This document shows positions 1-10,137 of a stretch of DNA of 64,000 bases, in pieces. Location of the stretch: assembly GCA_022432975.1 (NCBI GenBank), contig CM039515.1, positions 20,773,554-20,837,553 of the forward strand. Reading direction: 5' to 3'. Source of the DNA: Begonia masoniana. Lineage: Eukaryota; Streptophyta; Magnoliopsida; Cucurbitales; Begoniaceae. Every line of letters begins with the position of its first letter. The first letter of the stretch is position 1. A model generated the notes under the pieces. That model did not search any database. It saw nothing but the letters and a program-made list of their open reading frames with translations, and was not told the origin of the DNA. Made by a program: the position numbers and the translations under genes.

Positions 1-1
1 G

Positions 2-388
2 GGTGGTAACGAGCAAAGACATGATACTGAACCCCACTCCAATGCATCTAGAGGAAACTTCTCTCATATTAAGGAAATGGTCAACACTTTGGAGGCAAGA
101 CCGGCAAGTATAGCCAGCATTGGCACCGCTTTTGACTCCTTTCAGAACGTAATTCTCGATAGCTTTGATCAGATGGAAGTTCGGATGGATGCTAAGATGT
201 ACGCGATGGCAACTGAATTCCGTGAAGGAATCAATGAGGTTCACCAGCATCTTGATTATCTTCAAGATTATTGGGATGGCAGAGTAGAGCCTCCAGCGGA
301 TCCTCCAGTCGATCCTCCAGTAGATCCTCCAGTTGATCCTTTTATTCCTTTTGAGTTTGACGATCCATGTTACTCTCCATCTCAGTGA
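2..388 (+). CDS. C-terminal part of a plant transposon-type protein (5' end outside window)
   Basis: The frame is open from base 2 to the stop at 386-388, so the first methionine at 77 is probably internal. The visible part has an acidic, hydrophilic region likely to form a helix or coiled coil (residues around FDSFQNVILDSFDQMEVRMD), then a PPADPPVDPP repeat and a short acidic end. This layout, helical segment then proline/acid-rich tail, is the same as the end of the pseudogene at 11639-13138, which carries a plant 'putative transposon protein' domain. I infer the same family; the diagnostic domain itself would lie upstream of the window. It is intact as far as seen. A host gene of unknown function cannot be excluded. 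Confidence 0.45.
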   Translation, partial: GGNEQRHDTEPHSNASRGNFSHIKEMVNTLEARPASIASIGTAFDSFQNVILDSFDQMEVRMDAKMYAMATEFREGINEVHQHLDYLQDYWDGRVEPPADPPVDPPVDPPVDPFIPFEFDDPCYSPSQ

Positions 389-782
389 CATTTTTTTTTG
401 TTTGTGTGCTTCTCTTTGTCTATGAAAATTATAATTTGTTTGTAAATTGTAATTATTGAAATTTGAATGATTGAATATTGAGTTACTTTTTTTCTTTTTG
501 TTCAGACGTACAGTTGTTAGTCTTAGTTGTACTTCTCTATAATATCTGTTTTAGAGTTGGAGTCACTTTTGCAATGTTTAAAATGAAATTTTATTTGTGT
601 TGAATTACTGCAATTGTTTTTTTTTTATAATGTCAAAGCGAGTCTGCGAGTGTCGACCAGAACTCAGTAGTGTCGACCATAACTCACTAGTGTCGACCAG
701 AAATTACTAGTGTCGACCCCAAGTTTTAATGGATAAAAATTAAAAACAGAGCCAATTCAAGTGTCGATCGAAATATAAAGGT
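389..782. repeat. AT-rich 3' flank, then AGTGTCGACC motif cluster
   Basis: 389-600 is AT-rich 3'-flank-like DNA with no gene. From about 645 the motif AGTGTCGACC (with variants) recurs every 20-25 bp. The same motif resumes beyond the inserted element, at about 7290-7400, so the two stretches were once continuous. Short repeated motifs of this kind are common near the ends of hAT elements, and a hAT transposase gene follows; that link is inference. Confidence 0.5.
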
Positions 783-1009
783 GTCGATGGGACGACCCTT
801 AAACTATTCTAAATTTTCCCGTAATTATTATTTTTATATACTTAAGACTTTAAATCTAACGTTCGAGCGGAAATAAAACTTTTAAAATTGGAATTGGTGA
901 AGTTTATACTTTTAAATCATTTGACAAAACTTAAAAACAATTTAAATAAAACTTAAAACAATTAATTAAAACAATCGCAGGGGAAAAAAGGGACGTTTGT
1001 CCCTAAAAT

Positions 1010-1300
1010 GATGGGGCGATCGATCGCCCATTCAGGCGATCGATCGCCAGTTATAAAAGGGAGGGGCGATCATGATCGCCCCTCGCTGTGGTGAACGATC
1101 GCCTCGCGATCGTTCACCGGGCGATCGATCGCCTCGCGATCGTTCGCCGGGCGATCGATCGCCTCGCGATCGTTCGCCGGGAGATCGATCGCCTCGCGAT
1201 CGTTCACCGGGCGATCGATTGCCACACGCTTTGGAATTTTCCAGAGCGTGGCGACCAAAGGGGCGATCGATTCCCTCCTTAGGAGATCGATCGCCACCCT
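1010..1300. repeat. Palindromic GCGATCGATCGC cluster of S1
   Basis: Tandem copies of palindromic words such as GGCGATCGATCGCC and GAACGATCGCCTCGCGATCG alternate at roughly 32-bp spacing. At about 1221-1253 they are followed by an imperfect hairpin whose arms contain TTGGAA and TTCCAGAG. The cluster lies about 220 bp from the S1 terminus, the same distance as the cluster in S3. It has no coding meaning; reading frames here come from the repeat. Confidence 0.75.
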
Positions 1301-2697
1301 CCCCGAAATTTCAATTCCAGGGAGCGGCTTCCTCCCCTTTTCCCTTTTTCTCTTCCTCTTCCATTCTTTCTTTTCCATTCTTCTTCTCATTCATACACAT
1401 TAATAGACACAATAACATCATAATATAAACTCACTCATATCCTCATCCTTTTCGCACTTCACCCAATCACCCTAAATAACGACTCAAAACGTAATTTAAA
1501 ACGAAGTACATTTTCACAAAAACGAACTGCGTGGATCCATTTTAAAACCAAACATTTCCTCCTGCTAAAATCACCAAGCAGTTCATAAAAATCTCGACAG
1601 AAATCTTAACAAAATGTTTTATAAATTCAATTTACCAAAACGTTTAAAAAACATCAAAACGTAACCTATCAACTAATCAGATCCAAACATTCTAATATGT
1701 TCAACTATACATTTTATATTAACCAACAAATCCCAAAATACATACACACATCCCCACCGGTCAAAACGCACCGACTGCCCAGCGCACTCCCTGTAATATC
1801 CCGGCTTTTTGGGATATTATTATTTTAATATAAATGGTATTTTAGTAAATATGTCAAATCAATCCCGTTTCTCAAAAAGAAAGCGTCATTATGATCCTAA
1901 CGATTAATAGGAATTTTAAGGAAATTATGAGAATTTTCGGAGTTTAGACGCTATATTCCGAGTAAATACATTTATCGAAATGTAAATGACGTTTTAGTAA
2001 AAATAGCAAACGAGGTCCGAATTGCGAACGGACAGTCTTAATAAATCTCTAATAATAAGTTGGACTTATTGGTAAAATATGGAAATTTGATGAACCTGAA
2101 TAGTCGGACGATTAACGAACCGAAGGACGAAACGAATATAAAAACAATGTAAGGGCAAAATGGTAATTTGCCAAACCAAATTTTATAAAAATTACACAAA
2201 CCCTCTTTCTTCTTCATTTCTCTTCCGTTCCTCGTCATTTCTTCTCCTCTCGCTACCCTCGGTATGTACCTACAATCTCTGAACGTTTATTTCGAGTTCT
2301 CGGTTCGATTTAGAGTTAGGGTTTCAAATTAGGGTTTTGGTATTTTTCGTTAAAAACGCAAATTAGGGCTCGTAATTAATAGGTTAGCCGTGATTAAGTA
2401 TATATTGAACGTATTTGACGTTATTGGACGAAGTTAAATTGAATTGTGGAAAAATGTTAAATTCGAGAAATTAGGGATTTTCGAGAAAGGTTCGTGAATT
2501 GTGATTTTGAACCATCGAGCGTGAATTGGTCGTTTAAACGTTTAGATTAATTAAGTTAGAACTTTAGGAAAGTTCCTTAGTTAAGAATTTTATTAAATTG
2601 GACAATTGGGAGTTCAGATGCGTCATATTGATAATATTGTAAATTTGCCTCAGACGAACAACGCTCGTGGACGGAGCTTGAGCTGCAACGGACGCGA

Positions 2698-2760
2698 GGT
2701 AAGTTCTCGTGATCTTTCTGACCGATTGGCCTACACCGTACTTCGATGTAGCGTCGAGGA
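2698..2760 (+). other. Conserved LTR block A
   Basis: The block runs from a splice-donor-like GAGGTAAGTTCTCGTG through GGCCTACACCGTAC to GTAGCGTCGAGG. Recognisable copies lie at 6221-6290 (S1, minus), 25993-26060 (S3, minus) and 60451-60516 (S5, plus). Conservation while the flanks differ suggests constraint or recent common origin. The function is unknown; an R/U5 leader signal is one guess. Confidence 0.6.
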
Positions 2761-2841
2761 TCTTAATGGATTGTTTGTTTTAATTGCTTTGGTCGGGTAG
2801 TTAGGTTGGTTTTAAATTGTTAGGTTATCTGTTTCGGTCTG

Positions 2842-3395
2842 GGTATATAGTTTAAATGACCCTTCGGTATACAGTTTAAATGACCCTTCGGTATACAGTT
2901 TAAATGACCCATCGGTATATAGTTTAAATGACCCTTCGGTATACAGTTTAAATGACCCATCGGTATATAGTTTAAATGACCCTTCGGTATACAGTTTAAA
3001 TGACCCTTCGGTATACAGTTTAAATGACCCTTCGGTATACAGTTTAAATGACCCATCGTATATAGTTTAAATGACCCATCGGTATATAGTTTAAATGACC
3101 CATCGGTATATAGTTTAAATGACCCTTCGGTATACAGTTTAAATGACCCTTCGGTATACAGTTTAAATGACCCATCGGTATATAGTTTAAATGACCCATC
3201 GGTATATAGTTTAAATGACCCTTCGGTATACAGTTTAAATGACCCATCGGTATATAGTTTAAATGACCCATCGGTATATAGTTTAAATGACCCATCGGTA
3301 TATAGTTTAAATGACCCATCGGTATATAGTTTAAATGACCCTTCGAATGACCCTTCGGTATTAGTTTAAATGGCCCATCGGTATAACAGTTTATA
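2842..3395 (+). repeat. 24-bp minisatellite (about 22 copies)
   Basis: The core is GTTTAAATGACCC followed by TTCGGTATACA or ATCGGTATATA, giving two interspersed 24-bp variants. Because 24 is a multiple of 3, long repetitive reading frames appear on the minus strand, but they are a by-product. Three copies occur at the same place in S5 (60718-60785). Confidence 0.9.
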
Positions 3396-3612
3396 GCAAA
3401 GCAAAGCAATCGGTATACAGTTTAAAGCAAAGCAAAGTAAGTAAGCAAAGCAAAGTAAAGTAAAGTAAAGTAAAGTAAAGCAAAGCAAAGCAAAGTAAAG
3501 TAAAACAAAGCAAAGTAAAGTAAAGTAAAGTAAAGTAAAGTAAAGCAAAGCAAAGCAAAGCAAAGCAAAGTAAAGTAAAGTAAAGTAAAGTAAAGCAAAG
3601 TAAAGAAAAGAA
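3396..3612 (+). repeat. AAAGY pentamer array, first
   Basis: Tandem AAAGC and AAAGT pentamers directly follow the 24-bp array, with an occasional shortened unit (GTAAGTAAG). A short equivalent lies in S5 at 60785-60835. Confidence 0.9.
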
Positions 3613-3654
3613 TGCATGATTTATAGATTCATATGCACAGCACGCATTTGCATT

Positions 3655-3780
3655 TACTAGAGCTTACTGAGATTTTTATCTCATAGATGTCTGTATGGTG
3701 TAGGTGTTTACGAGGAAACAGGTGAGGACGAGCTTTCTCCTCCTGAGGCATGAGGCAGTTGACGAAAGATGGATTGCGGT
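3655..3780 (+). other. Conserved LTR block B
   Basis: Core words are GCTTACTGAGATTTTTATCT, GTATGGTGTAGGTG and GGAAACAGGTGAGGACGAG. Matching blocks occur at 5638-5745 (S1, minus), 24250-24385 (S3, minus) and 60893-61030 (S5, plus). Weaker matches lie in S4 (about 35050-35130) and at about 56880-56945, and there is a related stretch in the G2 LTR (GTGATGTAGGTGGAG at about 36828). The block ties these LTRs into one superfamily. Confidence 0.6.
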
Positions 3781-4154
3781 GGTGTGTTGCGCAGTCGATG
3801 CTTACCTGACCCGTGGGGATGTGTACGTATTTTGGGGGACTGTCTGAACGTTTGGGTTAAACTGTATAGACATAGTAGGATGCTTGGTCTGGTAGATGAT
3901 AGGTTTATTTGTGATGTTTAAAATGTTTTGGGTAAATGTATTTAAACGTTTTGTTAAACCTTTGATTATTGTTATAAAAATGTCTTGGATGGTTTTAGGA
4001 TTGTTACGGGTATGCTCGGTTTTTAGAGCTATCCATGCAGTTGGATTTCGCAAAGTCCGCTGCCACGTAGTTAAGTTTAAGTTACAGTTTGATTGGGATA
4101 TAGATAAGAAAAATGGTGTATGGACGAGAATTTGATGGAGTATAAGAAGGGGTT
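3781..4154 (+). other. S2 spacer without recognised feature
   Basis: This AT-rich LTR sequence lies between block B and the hairpin cluster. A short match (around 3875-3960) continues in S5 up to its break at 61173. I see no gene. Confidence 0.5.
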
Positions 4155-4400
4155 GCTCTCTGGAATCGGATTCCAGAGAGCTATCACTTGGGAACTTGCT
4201 CTCTGAAAATTCCAGAGAGCAAGTGTTATGTGCCGGTCGCTGCTGTGCAGCGACTGGGCGCTGCAATATGCAGCGCCCGATCGCTGCACAAGTGCAGCGA
4301 CTGGGCGCTGCATTGTGCAGCGACCGTGCGCTGCACAATGCAGTGCACGCGGCGATCGAGCGCTGCAAATGGCAGCGCCCGGTCGCTGCTGCATTTTGAG
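4155..4400. repeat. CTCTCTGGAA hairpins and GCAGCGAC palindromic cluster of S2
   Basis: 4155-4181 is a near-perfect 27-nt palindrome: 13-bp arms GCTCTCTGGAATC and its complement, with a 1-nt centre. 4195-4223 is a second hairpin with arms CTTGCTCTCTG. From 4228 the words GGTCGCTGC, GCAGCGAC, GGGCGCTGCA and their complements alternate to about 4400. The arrangement mirrors the GATCG clusters of S1 and S3 but the cluster sequence is different. Confidence 0.8.
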
Positions 4401-4565
4401 GGCAGAATTCCGATTCTGCCCTCCCTTCTTTATTTGTTTTATTAAATGTTTTAGTTTTAATTGTTTATTAAAGGTTTTGTTTAAATGCTTTTAAAGTTCA
4501 GTTTTAATTCCGACTTCAGTTCTGATTTCAACTTTAGTTTAGATTCCGCATTAAGTTTTATTAAA

Positions 4566-5580
4566 GCATAGAAAAGTAAAGTAAAGCAAAGCAAAGCAAA
4601 GTAAAGTAAAGTAAAGTAAAGCAAAGCAAAGCAAAGCAAAGCAAAGTAAAGTAAAGCAAAGCAAAGTAAAGTAAAGCAAAGCAAAGTAAAGTAAGTAAAG
4701 TAAAGTAAAGTAAAGTAAAGTAAAGTAAAGTAAAGTAAAGTAAGTAAAGCAAAGCAAAGTAAAGTAAAGCAAAGCAAAGTAAAGTAAAGCAAAGCAAAGC
4801 AAAGTAAAGTAAAGTAAAGTAAAGCAAAGCAAAGCAAAGCAAAGCAAAGCAAAGTAAAGTAAAGTAAGTAAAGTAAAGTAAAGTAAAGTAAAGTAAAGTA
4901 AAGTAAAGCAAAGCAAAGCAAAGTAAAGTAAAGTAAGTAAAGTAAAGTAAAGTAAAGTAAAGTAAAGTAAAGTAAGTAAAGTAAAGTAAAGTAAAGTAAA
5001 GTAAAGTAAAGTAAAGTAAAGCAAAGCAAAGTAAAGTAAAGTAAAGTAAGTAAAGCAAAGCAAAGTAAAGTAAAGTAAGTAAAGCAAAGCAAAGCAAAGT
5101 AAAGTAAAGCAAAGCAAAGTAAAGTAAAGCAAAGCAAAGTAAAGTAAAGTAAAGTAAAGTAAAGTAAAGTAAAGTAAGTAAAGCAAAGCAAAGTAAAGTA
5201 AAGCAAAGCAAAGTAAAGTAAAGTAAAGTAAGTAAAGCAAAGCAAAGTAAAGTAAAGTAAGTAAAGCAAAGCAAAGCAAAGCAAAGTAAAGTAAAGTAAA
5301 GTAAAGTAAAGCAAAGCAAAGCAAAGTAAAGTAAAGTAAAGTAAAGCAAAGCAAAGCAAAGCAAAGCAAAGCAAAGCAAAGCAAAGCAAAGCAAAGCAAA
5401 GCAAAGCAAAGCAAAGCAAAGCAAAGCAAAGTAAAGTAAAGCAAAGCAAAGCAAAGTAAAGTAAAGCAAAGCAAAGCAAAGCAAAGCAAAGCAAAGCAAA
5501 GCAAAGCAAAGCAAAGCAAAGCAAAGCAAAGCAAAGCAAAGTAAAGTAAAGCAAAGCAAAGTAAAGTAAAGCAAAGCAAA
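4566..5580 (+). repeat. AAAGY pentamer array, second (about 1 kb)
   Basis: About 200 pentamers, AAAGC or AAAGT, arranged in runs, with rare 4-nt units (AAGT) that shift the frame. All reading frames over this stretch (Leu/Cys/Tyr/Phe-rich on the minus strand) are by-products of the repeat. Confidence 0.95.
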
Positions 5581-5637
5581 TAAATGAAAAATTTATACGG
5601 AGAAAATGGGGTACAGTATTAGGGGTGTTACACTCCC

Positions 5638-7263
5638 ACAGGCCATCCTCCTTCAACTGCATCATTCCTCGGGTGGAGAGATCTCGTCCTCACCTATATC
5701 AAGATCACCTACACCATAGAGACACCTATGAGATAAAAATCTCAGCAAGTCCTACGTAAATGCTAATGCATGATCATGTATGCTCAATGCTATGAAAACC
5801 GTCCATGTCATTTCATATATCAGTACGTGTCAGTCTATGGTTATTGGAAACGCTCGACAAATGGATAGGGCACGTCCAGCGGTTAGACAGCCCACACCAT
5901 CTGAAGGGAGGAAAACCCGCTCACCACGGAACGCCAGGTCTGAACCTCATTCCCGATAACCCCATGTCATGGTTGTTTACTGTGATACTTTACTTGCCTT
6001 TACATGCATGTTCTTTTCATGAAATCTGTGCATAAATTCATTTTCATGACATTTTTAAAACCATGATGCATGAACATTTCAATATAAACATAAACACACA
6101 TAAAGAGCATACCATCAAAACACTACAAATACCATCAAAACACTATAGCAAACAACCTATAAAACAAACGAACCTAAACTACCTAACCAAAGCAATTTAA
6201 ATAAACACATCACCAAAACTCCTCGAGACGACTTCGACGTACGGTGTAGGCCTATCGGCCAGAGTAAGTCACGAAAACTTACTTCGTGTCCGATGCAATC
6301 AAGCTCTGTCCACGAGCGTTGTTCACCTAAGGAAATTTCACAATTTTGTCGTTAAAATGAGTTTAAACTATTAAACATCCAAATTTAACGAAACCTTAAC
6401 TAAGGAAATTCCTTAAAGCCCTAATTTGATTCATTGAAGCATTTTATCGAGCATTCCACGCTCGATACCTCAAAATTTCCATTAACGAGTTTTTCCGAAA
6501 ACCCTAAAATTCTCAAACTTTAACATTTCTCATAAATCGACTTAACTTCATCCAATAACGTTCAATACGTCCATTATATTCACAACTAAGATAAACCTAT
6601 AGATTTCTAGCCCTAAACCACGTTTTTTACGAAACTCTAAACGAACCTTAATCGTTTAAACTTCGTAAAAATCTAAATAAACTTTATTAAAACCTTAGAA
6701 TTGAACTTAGGGTCGAGTTTGGGGAAGAAATCACGAAGAACGGAAGTCGCCGGCGGAAGAATTGGTCGTCGGAAGGGAGAGAACGCCGATGGAGAAAATC
6801 GCCTAAGAGGTTCGCCAGAGAGAGATCGCGAAATGAGGGAGAAGAAGAGAGGGGAAATAAGGTTTTTAATCAAATTTAACTTGCAAAATTACCATAACGC
6901 CTTTCTATTGTTTTTCTATTTGTTTCGTCCTTTGTTTCGTTAATTAGTTAACGATTCGGCTTCTCCAAATTTTCTTAATTCGCCAATAAATCTAACTTAT
7001 TACTAGGGTTCAATTAAAACTGTCCGTTCGTAATTCGGACCTCGTTTACTATTTTAATCAAAGTATCCTTTATATTACGATAAACGTAATTCTCGTAAAA
7101 TTAGCATTAAGCTCCTAAAATTCTCCAAAATTTTCTTAAAATCCTTATTAATTATTAGGATCGTAATAACACTTTCTTTTTATAAAATGGACTTGATTTG
7201 ATATATTAACCAAAAATACCATTTACATTAAAATAATTATAGTCCGTACAGCCGGGTATTACA
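5638..7263 (-). other. Right part of S1 after the S2 insertion
   Basis: Contents from left: block B (5638-5745), AT-rich sequence with two copies of ACCATCAAAACACTA around 6110-6150, block A (6221-6290), and GC-richer DNA around 6720-6860 that resembles the 5'-leader region of the other LTRs. It ends in the LTR 5' end, which runs leftward from 7263. There is no gene. Confidence 0.6.
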
Positions 7264-7949
7264 GTCGACCTGTAAAAAATAGTATTAATTCAAGTGTCGA
7301 CCTATAGCATCAAGTGTCGACCCCAAAGTGTGACAAATGACAACATAATTACAAAAGCAATTCAAGTGTCGACCATAACTCACTAGTGTCGACCATTCGA
7401 CCGCAAGTTTTAATTGGTAAAAACTAAAACAGTGCCAACTCCAACGGTAACATTAGCAATGCTGTGCAACGGTAACAAGAATGTTGCTCTGGCTTGAGTC
7501 GTTAGTGACTGAGATTCTATGGCCGTTGCTCTCAACTTCCGCCTCTCTCCGACTCTCCCCCTTCACTCTATTTTTTCTATAAAATTTTAATCTTTACTTC
7601 TTTTTTTTTTTTCACCCCAATCTCTCTCAATCTCTCTCAATTCAATTCTTTTACTACTCCTTAGATCTCTCTTTTCTACTTTTCTCTCCATCCATAATCC
7701 ATTCGGTGCTTCAAAGTTCAAACCTTCAACAAGGTAAAATTTAGTTTATTTTTTTTACGTATATTTACAAAATTATATTTAATAGTTATACAGTTGTACT
7801 AACATACGTTAATTTGTTTTTGTAGGGTCTGGTATACAGTATAAGTGATCAATTAACACTATGACAACTCACAAGACATAAAGGCTCTTGTTGGAAATTG
7901 CCAAATTGGTTTTGTGGTATCATTTTTTTATTTGAAATTATTTTTCATT
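7264..7949 (+). other. hAT element 5' region with a leader intron
   Basis: AGTGTCGACC motifs continue to about 7400. A CT-rich leader-like stretch (7560-7730) ends in AACAAG|GTAAAATTTAG at 7734, and a plausible acceptor TTTTTGTAG|GG ends at 7825, suggesting an intron of about 92 bp in the 5' untranslated region. No coding sequence is seen before the ATG at 7950. Confidence 0.4.
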
Positions 7950-9974
7950 ATGGATCCCCGAGATTATAACATTGATTTAGATTATGATGATGATATTGAA
8001 GAAATTAGGGAAATAAATCCTGCATTTTCAATAGGACAATCATCTGCACAAGCATCCACTTCCACTTCATCACCTCAGAAAAAAAGAAACAAAACTTCTG
8101 AGGTATGGAAACATTTTGTAATGAAAGATATTAAAATGGGTGGAAAAATAGAATCTAGAGCTCAATGTAAATATTGTATTAAAAATTATGCATATGTTTC
8201 TGGTAGTTTAACCACCTCACTAAATAGGCATTATCAAAAGTGTCATTTAAACGAGCAAGTTAGAGATCCTACACAAAGATTATTAAATACTAGTGGTAAT
8301 GACACTTTTATGTATTCACAGAACAAAATGAGAGAAGGAATAACAAAAGTTGTTACACAATGTGAATTGCCCCTAGCGTTTACTAATAGTATTGTATTTA
8401 AAAATTTTATGAAAGAATATACATTTTAAACGTGTTCCTAGAAGTACTACTAGAAATAATATCATAAAATGTTTAATGATATGAAAAATGAACTAATTGT
8501 ATTTTTTTCAAATGCTCATTCAATGTCTATTTGTATCACGTCTGATTTATGGAGTGCACGTAATTCTATAGGATATGTAGTTGTAACTTCTCATTTCATA
8601 GATAAATCTTGGCAATTAAATAAAAGAATTTTAGGATTTCGTAATTGTGAATATCTCCACACTGGTATTACAATTTATAAATATATTGTTGTAATATTGC
8701 AAGAATATTCCATTTCCATTAAAGATAGAATATTTAGCATAACACTTGATAATGCTAGTGCTAATGATTCTGCTATTTCTTATTTTAAAAATTATTTTCA
8801 ATTACATGCTAGTCACAATTCTCTTTTTCATATGAGATGTGTTTGTCATATTTTAAATTTAGTTGTTAAAGATTGTATGACATTTATTTCACCTCATATT
8901 GAATCAATTAGATTCGCAATTTCTTATATAATTGGATCTAATTTGAGGCAACAAGAATATAGAGATTTTTGTAAAGCTACTCAACTTAAACTACGAAAAT
9001 TAAAAACAGACATAGATAATAGGTGGAATTCTACTTATTTAATATTGAAAAGTGCTAGGCCATATTGGTAAGTTATCTGTACTTTTATTAGTGAGAAAAC
9101 TTAAAGTATTAATCTTGATAAATCTAGTTGCGACGTAGCTAATATATTTCTTGATTTTTTAAAACCATTTTATGAGGCTACAAATGAATGTTCGGAAATT
9201 TATTATCCCACTTCTCATCTTGTTCTTCCAATTTTTATAAACTTAACAAGAAATTTTGTTCAATATCGACGTATAGATGAATTTAGAGATATTCTTAATA
9301 AAATGGAAATAAAATTTAAAAAGTATTGGCTTGACATCCCTCCTATTTTTTGTTATGCATGTATAATGGACTCTAGATATAAGTTAAAAGGAGTATCTCT
9401 TATTGTTAATAAAATTTCTAATAATTTACAAACTCCTTCTTTATTTTCTATAGATCAAATGACTCATGGAATTACTAGTTTATATTCTTCTTATAAATCT
9501 AAATATTCAAATCTTAGTCGTCGTGTTTATTCACATGCTGCTACTTCAAGTAGTAGTGGTGGAAATATTGTAGGTTCACAGTTTAGTATTCATGATATTT
9601 GGAATGAATTAGATACAGATGCATATTCTAGTTCTATGCGAAATGAACTTGAAATTTATTTTGACACTAGATATCAATTTTCTCGAGAAGAAAATTTTGA
9701 TATTTTAAATTGGTGGAAAATATTTTTTACCACATATCCTATTCTGTTTGTAATGGCATGGGATCTACTAACACCTCCGGTCTCAACTGTAGCATCAGAA
9801 TCTGCTTTTAGTGCAGGTGAACGTGTGTATGATGATCAACGAGGACGACTTGCACCTGATCTTGTGGAAGCGCTTATTTGCATGAAGGATTGAAACGATG
9901 CGGTTACTAGAAACCAACAGAGAAATGACGAAATACTTGAAGAATTTCAAAATTTGGAAGTTCAAGAAGATTAG
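7950..9974 (+). pseudogene. hAT-superfamily transposase, inactivated
   Basis: The product was a DNA transposase acting in the nucleus. The start is set at 7950 (MDPRDYN), after which an acidic N-terminus leads into a BED zinc finger with C73, C76, H94 and H99. Catalytic-core words follow: ITSDLWSARN (first Asp) and SITLDNASANDSA (second Asp). The C-terminal dimerisation region has ILNWWKIFF, then VASESAFSAGERV (third acidic residue in SES) and DQRGRLAPDLVEALICMKD. Lesions: a frameshift near 8427, another near 8470, stops at 9069-9071 and 9102-9104, and a stop at 9891-9893. After that last stop the same frame runs on to 9974 with a family-like charged tail. The full length (about 675 codons) fits plant hAT transposases. 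It cannot make an active enzyme. Confidence 0.85.
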
Positions 9975-10137
9975 CTTTTGTAATTTTTTCATTTTGTAAT
10001 TCATGATTGACGATTTAGATGGATGCCAACTGGATTTGTTTTAATTTGTATAAGTTTAATTTATACAAGTTTATAATGAAGATTATATTTTGTTTAGATA
10101 TGTGTGTCTTTGAAGTTTAAATATATGTACTGAGTGA
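9975..10137 (+). other. 3' flank of the hAT gene
   Basis: AT-rich DNA with no gene; likely the 3' untranslated region of the transposase. Confidence 0.4.

Larger units (their letters stand above)
1792..5632 (+). mobile_element. Solo-LTR-like element S2 nested in S1
   Basis: It starts TGTAATATCCCGG, ends GGGGTGTTACA, and is flanked by a 5-bp duplication CTCCC (1787-1791 and 5633-5637). The S1 sequence resumes exactly at 5638, as shown by its match to S3 around 24250. Length is 3841 bp, much of it tandem repeat. In order it holds AT-rich 5' sequence, conserved block A (2698-2760), a 24-bp minisatellite, an AAAGY array, conserved block B (3655-3780), hairpins with a palindromic cluster (4155-4400), and a second AAAGY array just before the end. 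There is no coding capacity. Confidence 0.85.
788..7263 (-). mobile_element. Solo-LTR-like element S1 (interrupted by S2)
   Basis: The left end reads TGGGACGACCC and the right end CCGGGTATTACA, giving TG...CA ends with short inverted repeats (TGTAATACCC on the minus strand). It is flanked by a perfect 5-bp duplication, GTCGA at 783-787 and 7264-7268. Removing nested S2 leaves about 2.63 kb with no coding capacity. Ends, duplication length and sequence similarity to the LTRs of the gypsy elements here point to a solo LTR left by LTR-LTR recombination. Minus orientation is assigned from the TGTAATACCCGGC end and from the order of the conserved blocks (6221-6290, then 5638-5745). Confidence 0.8.

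Noticed and set aside
2820..3409. Repetitive GHLNCIPK-type protein on the minus strand
   Set aside because: By-product of the 24-bp minisatellite, whose unit length is a multiple of three.
4481..5665. Frames of more than 330 residues, rich in Leu/Cys/Tyr/Phe, on the minus strand
   Set aside because: They lie wholly in the AAAGY pentamer array. All three minus frames are open because the repeat contains no stop, and no protein-like composition or flanking signal exists.
8469..9893. Separate hAT-related genes
   Set aside because: The pieces share one frame or are joined by single shifts and together form one transposase in family order.
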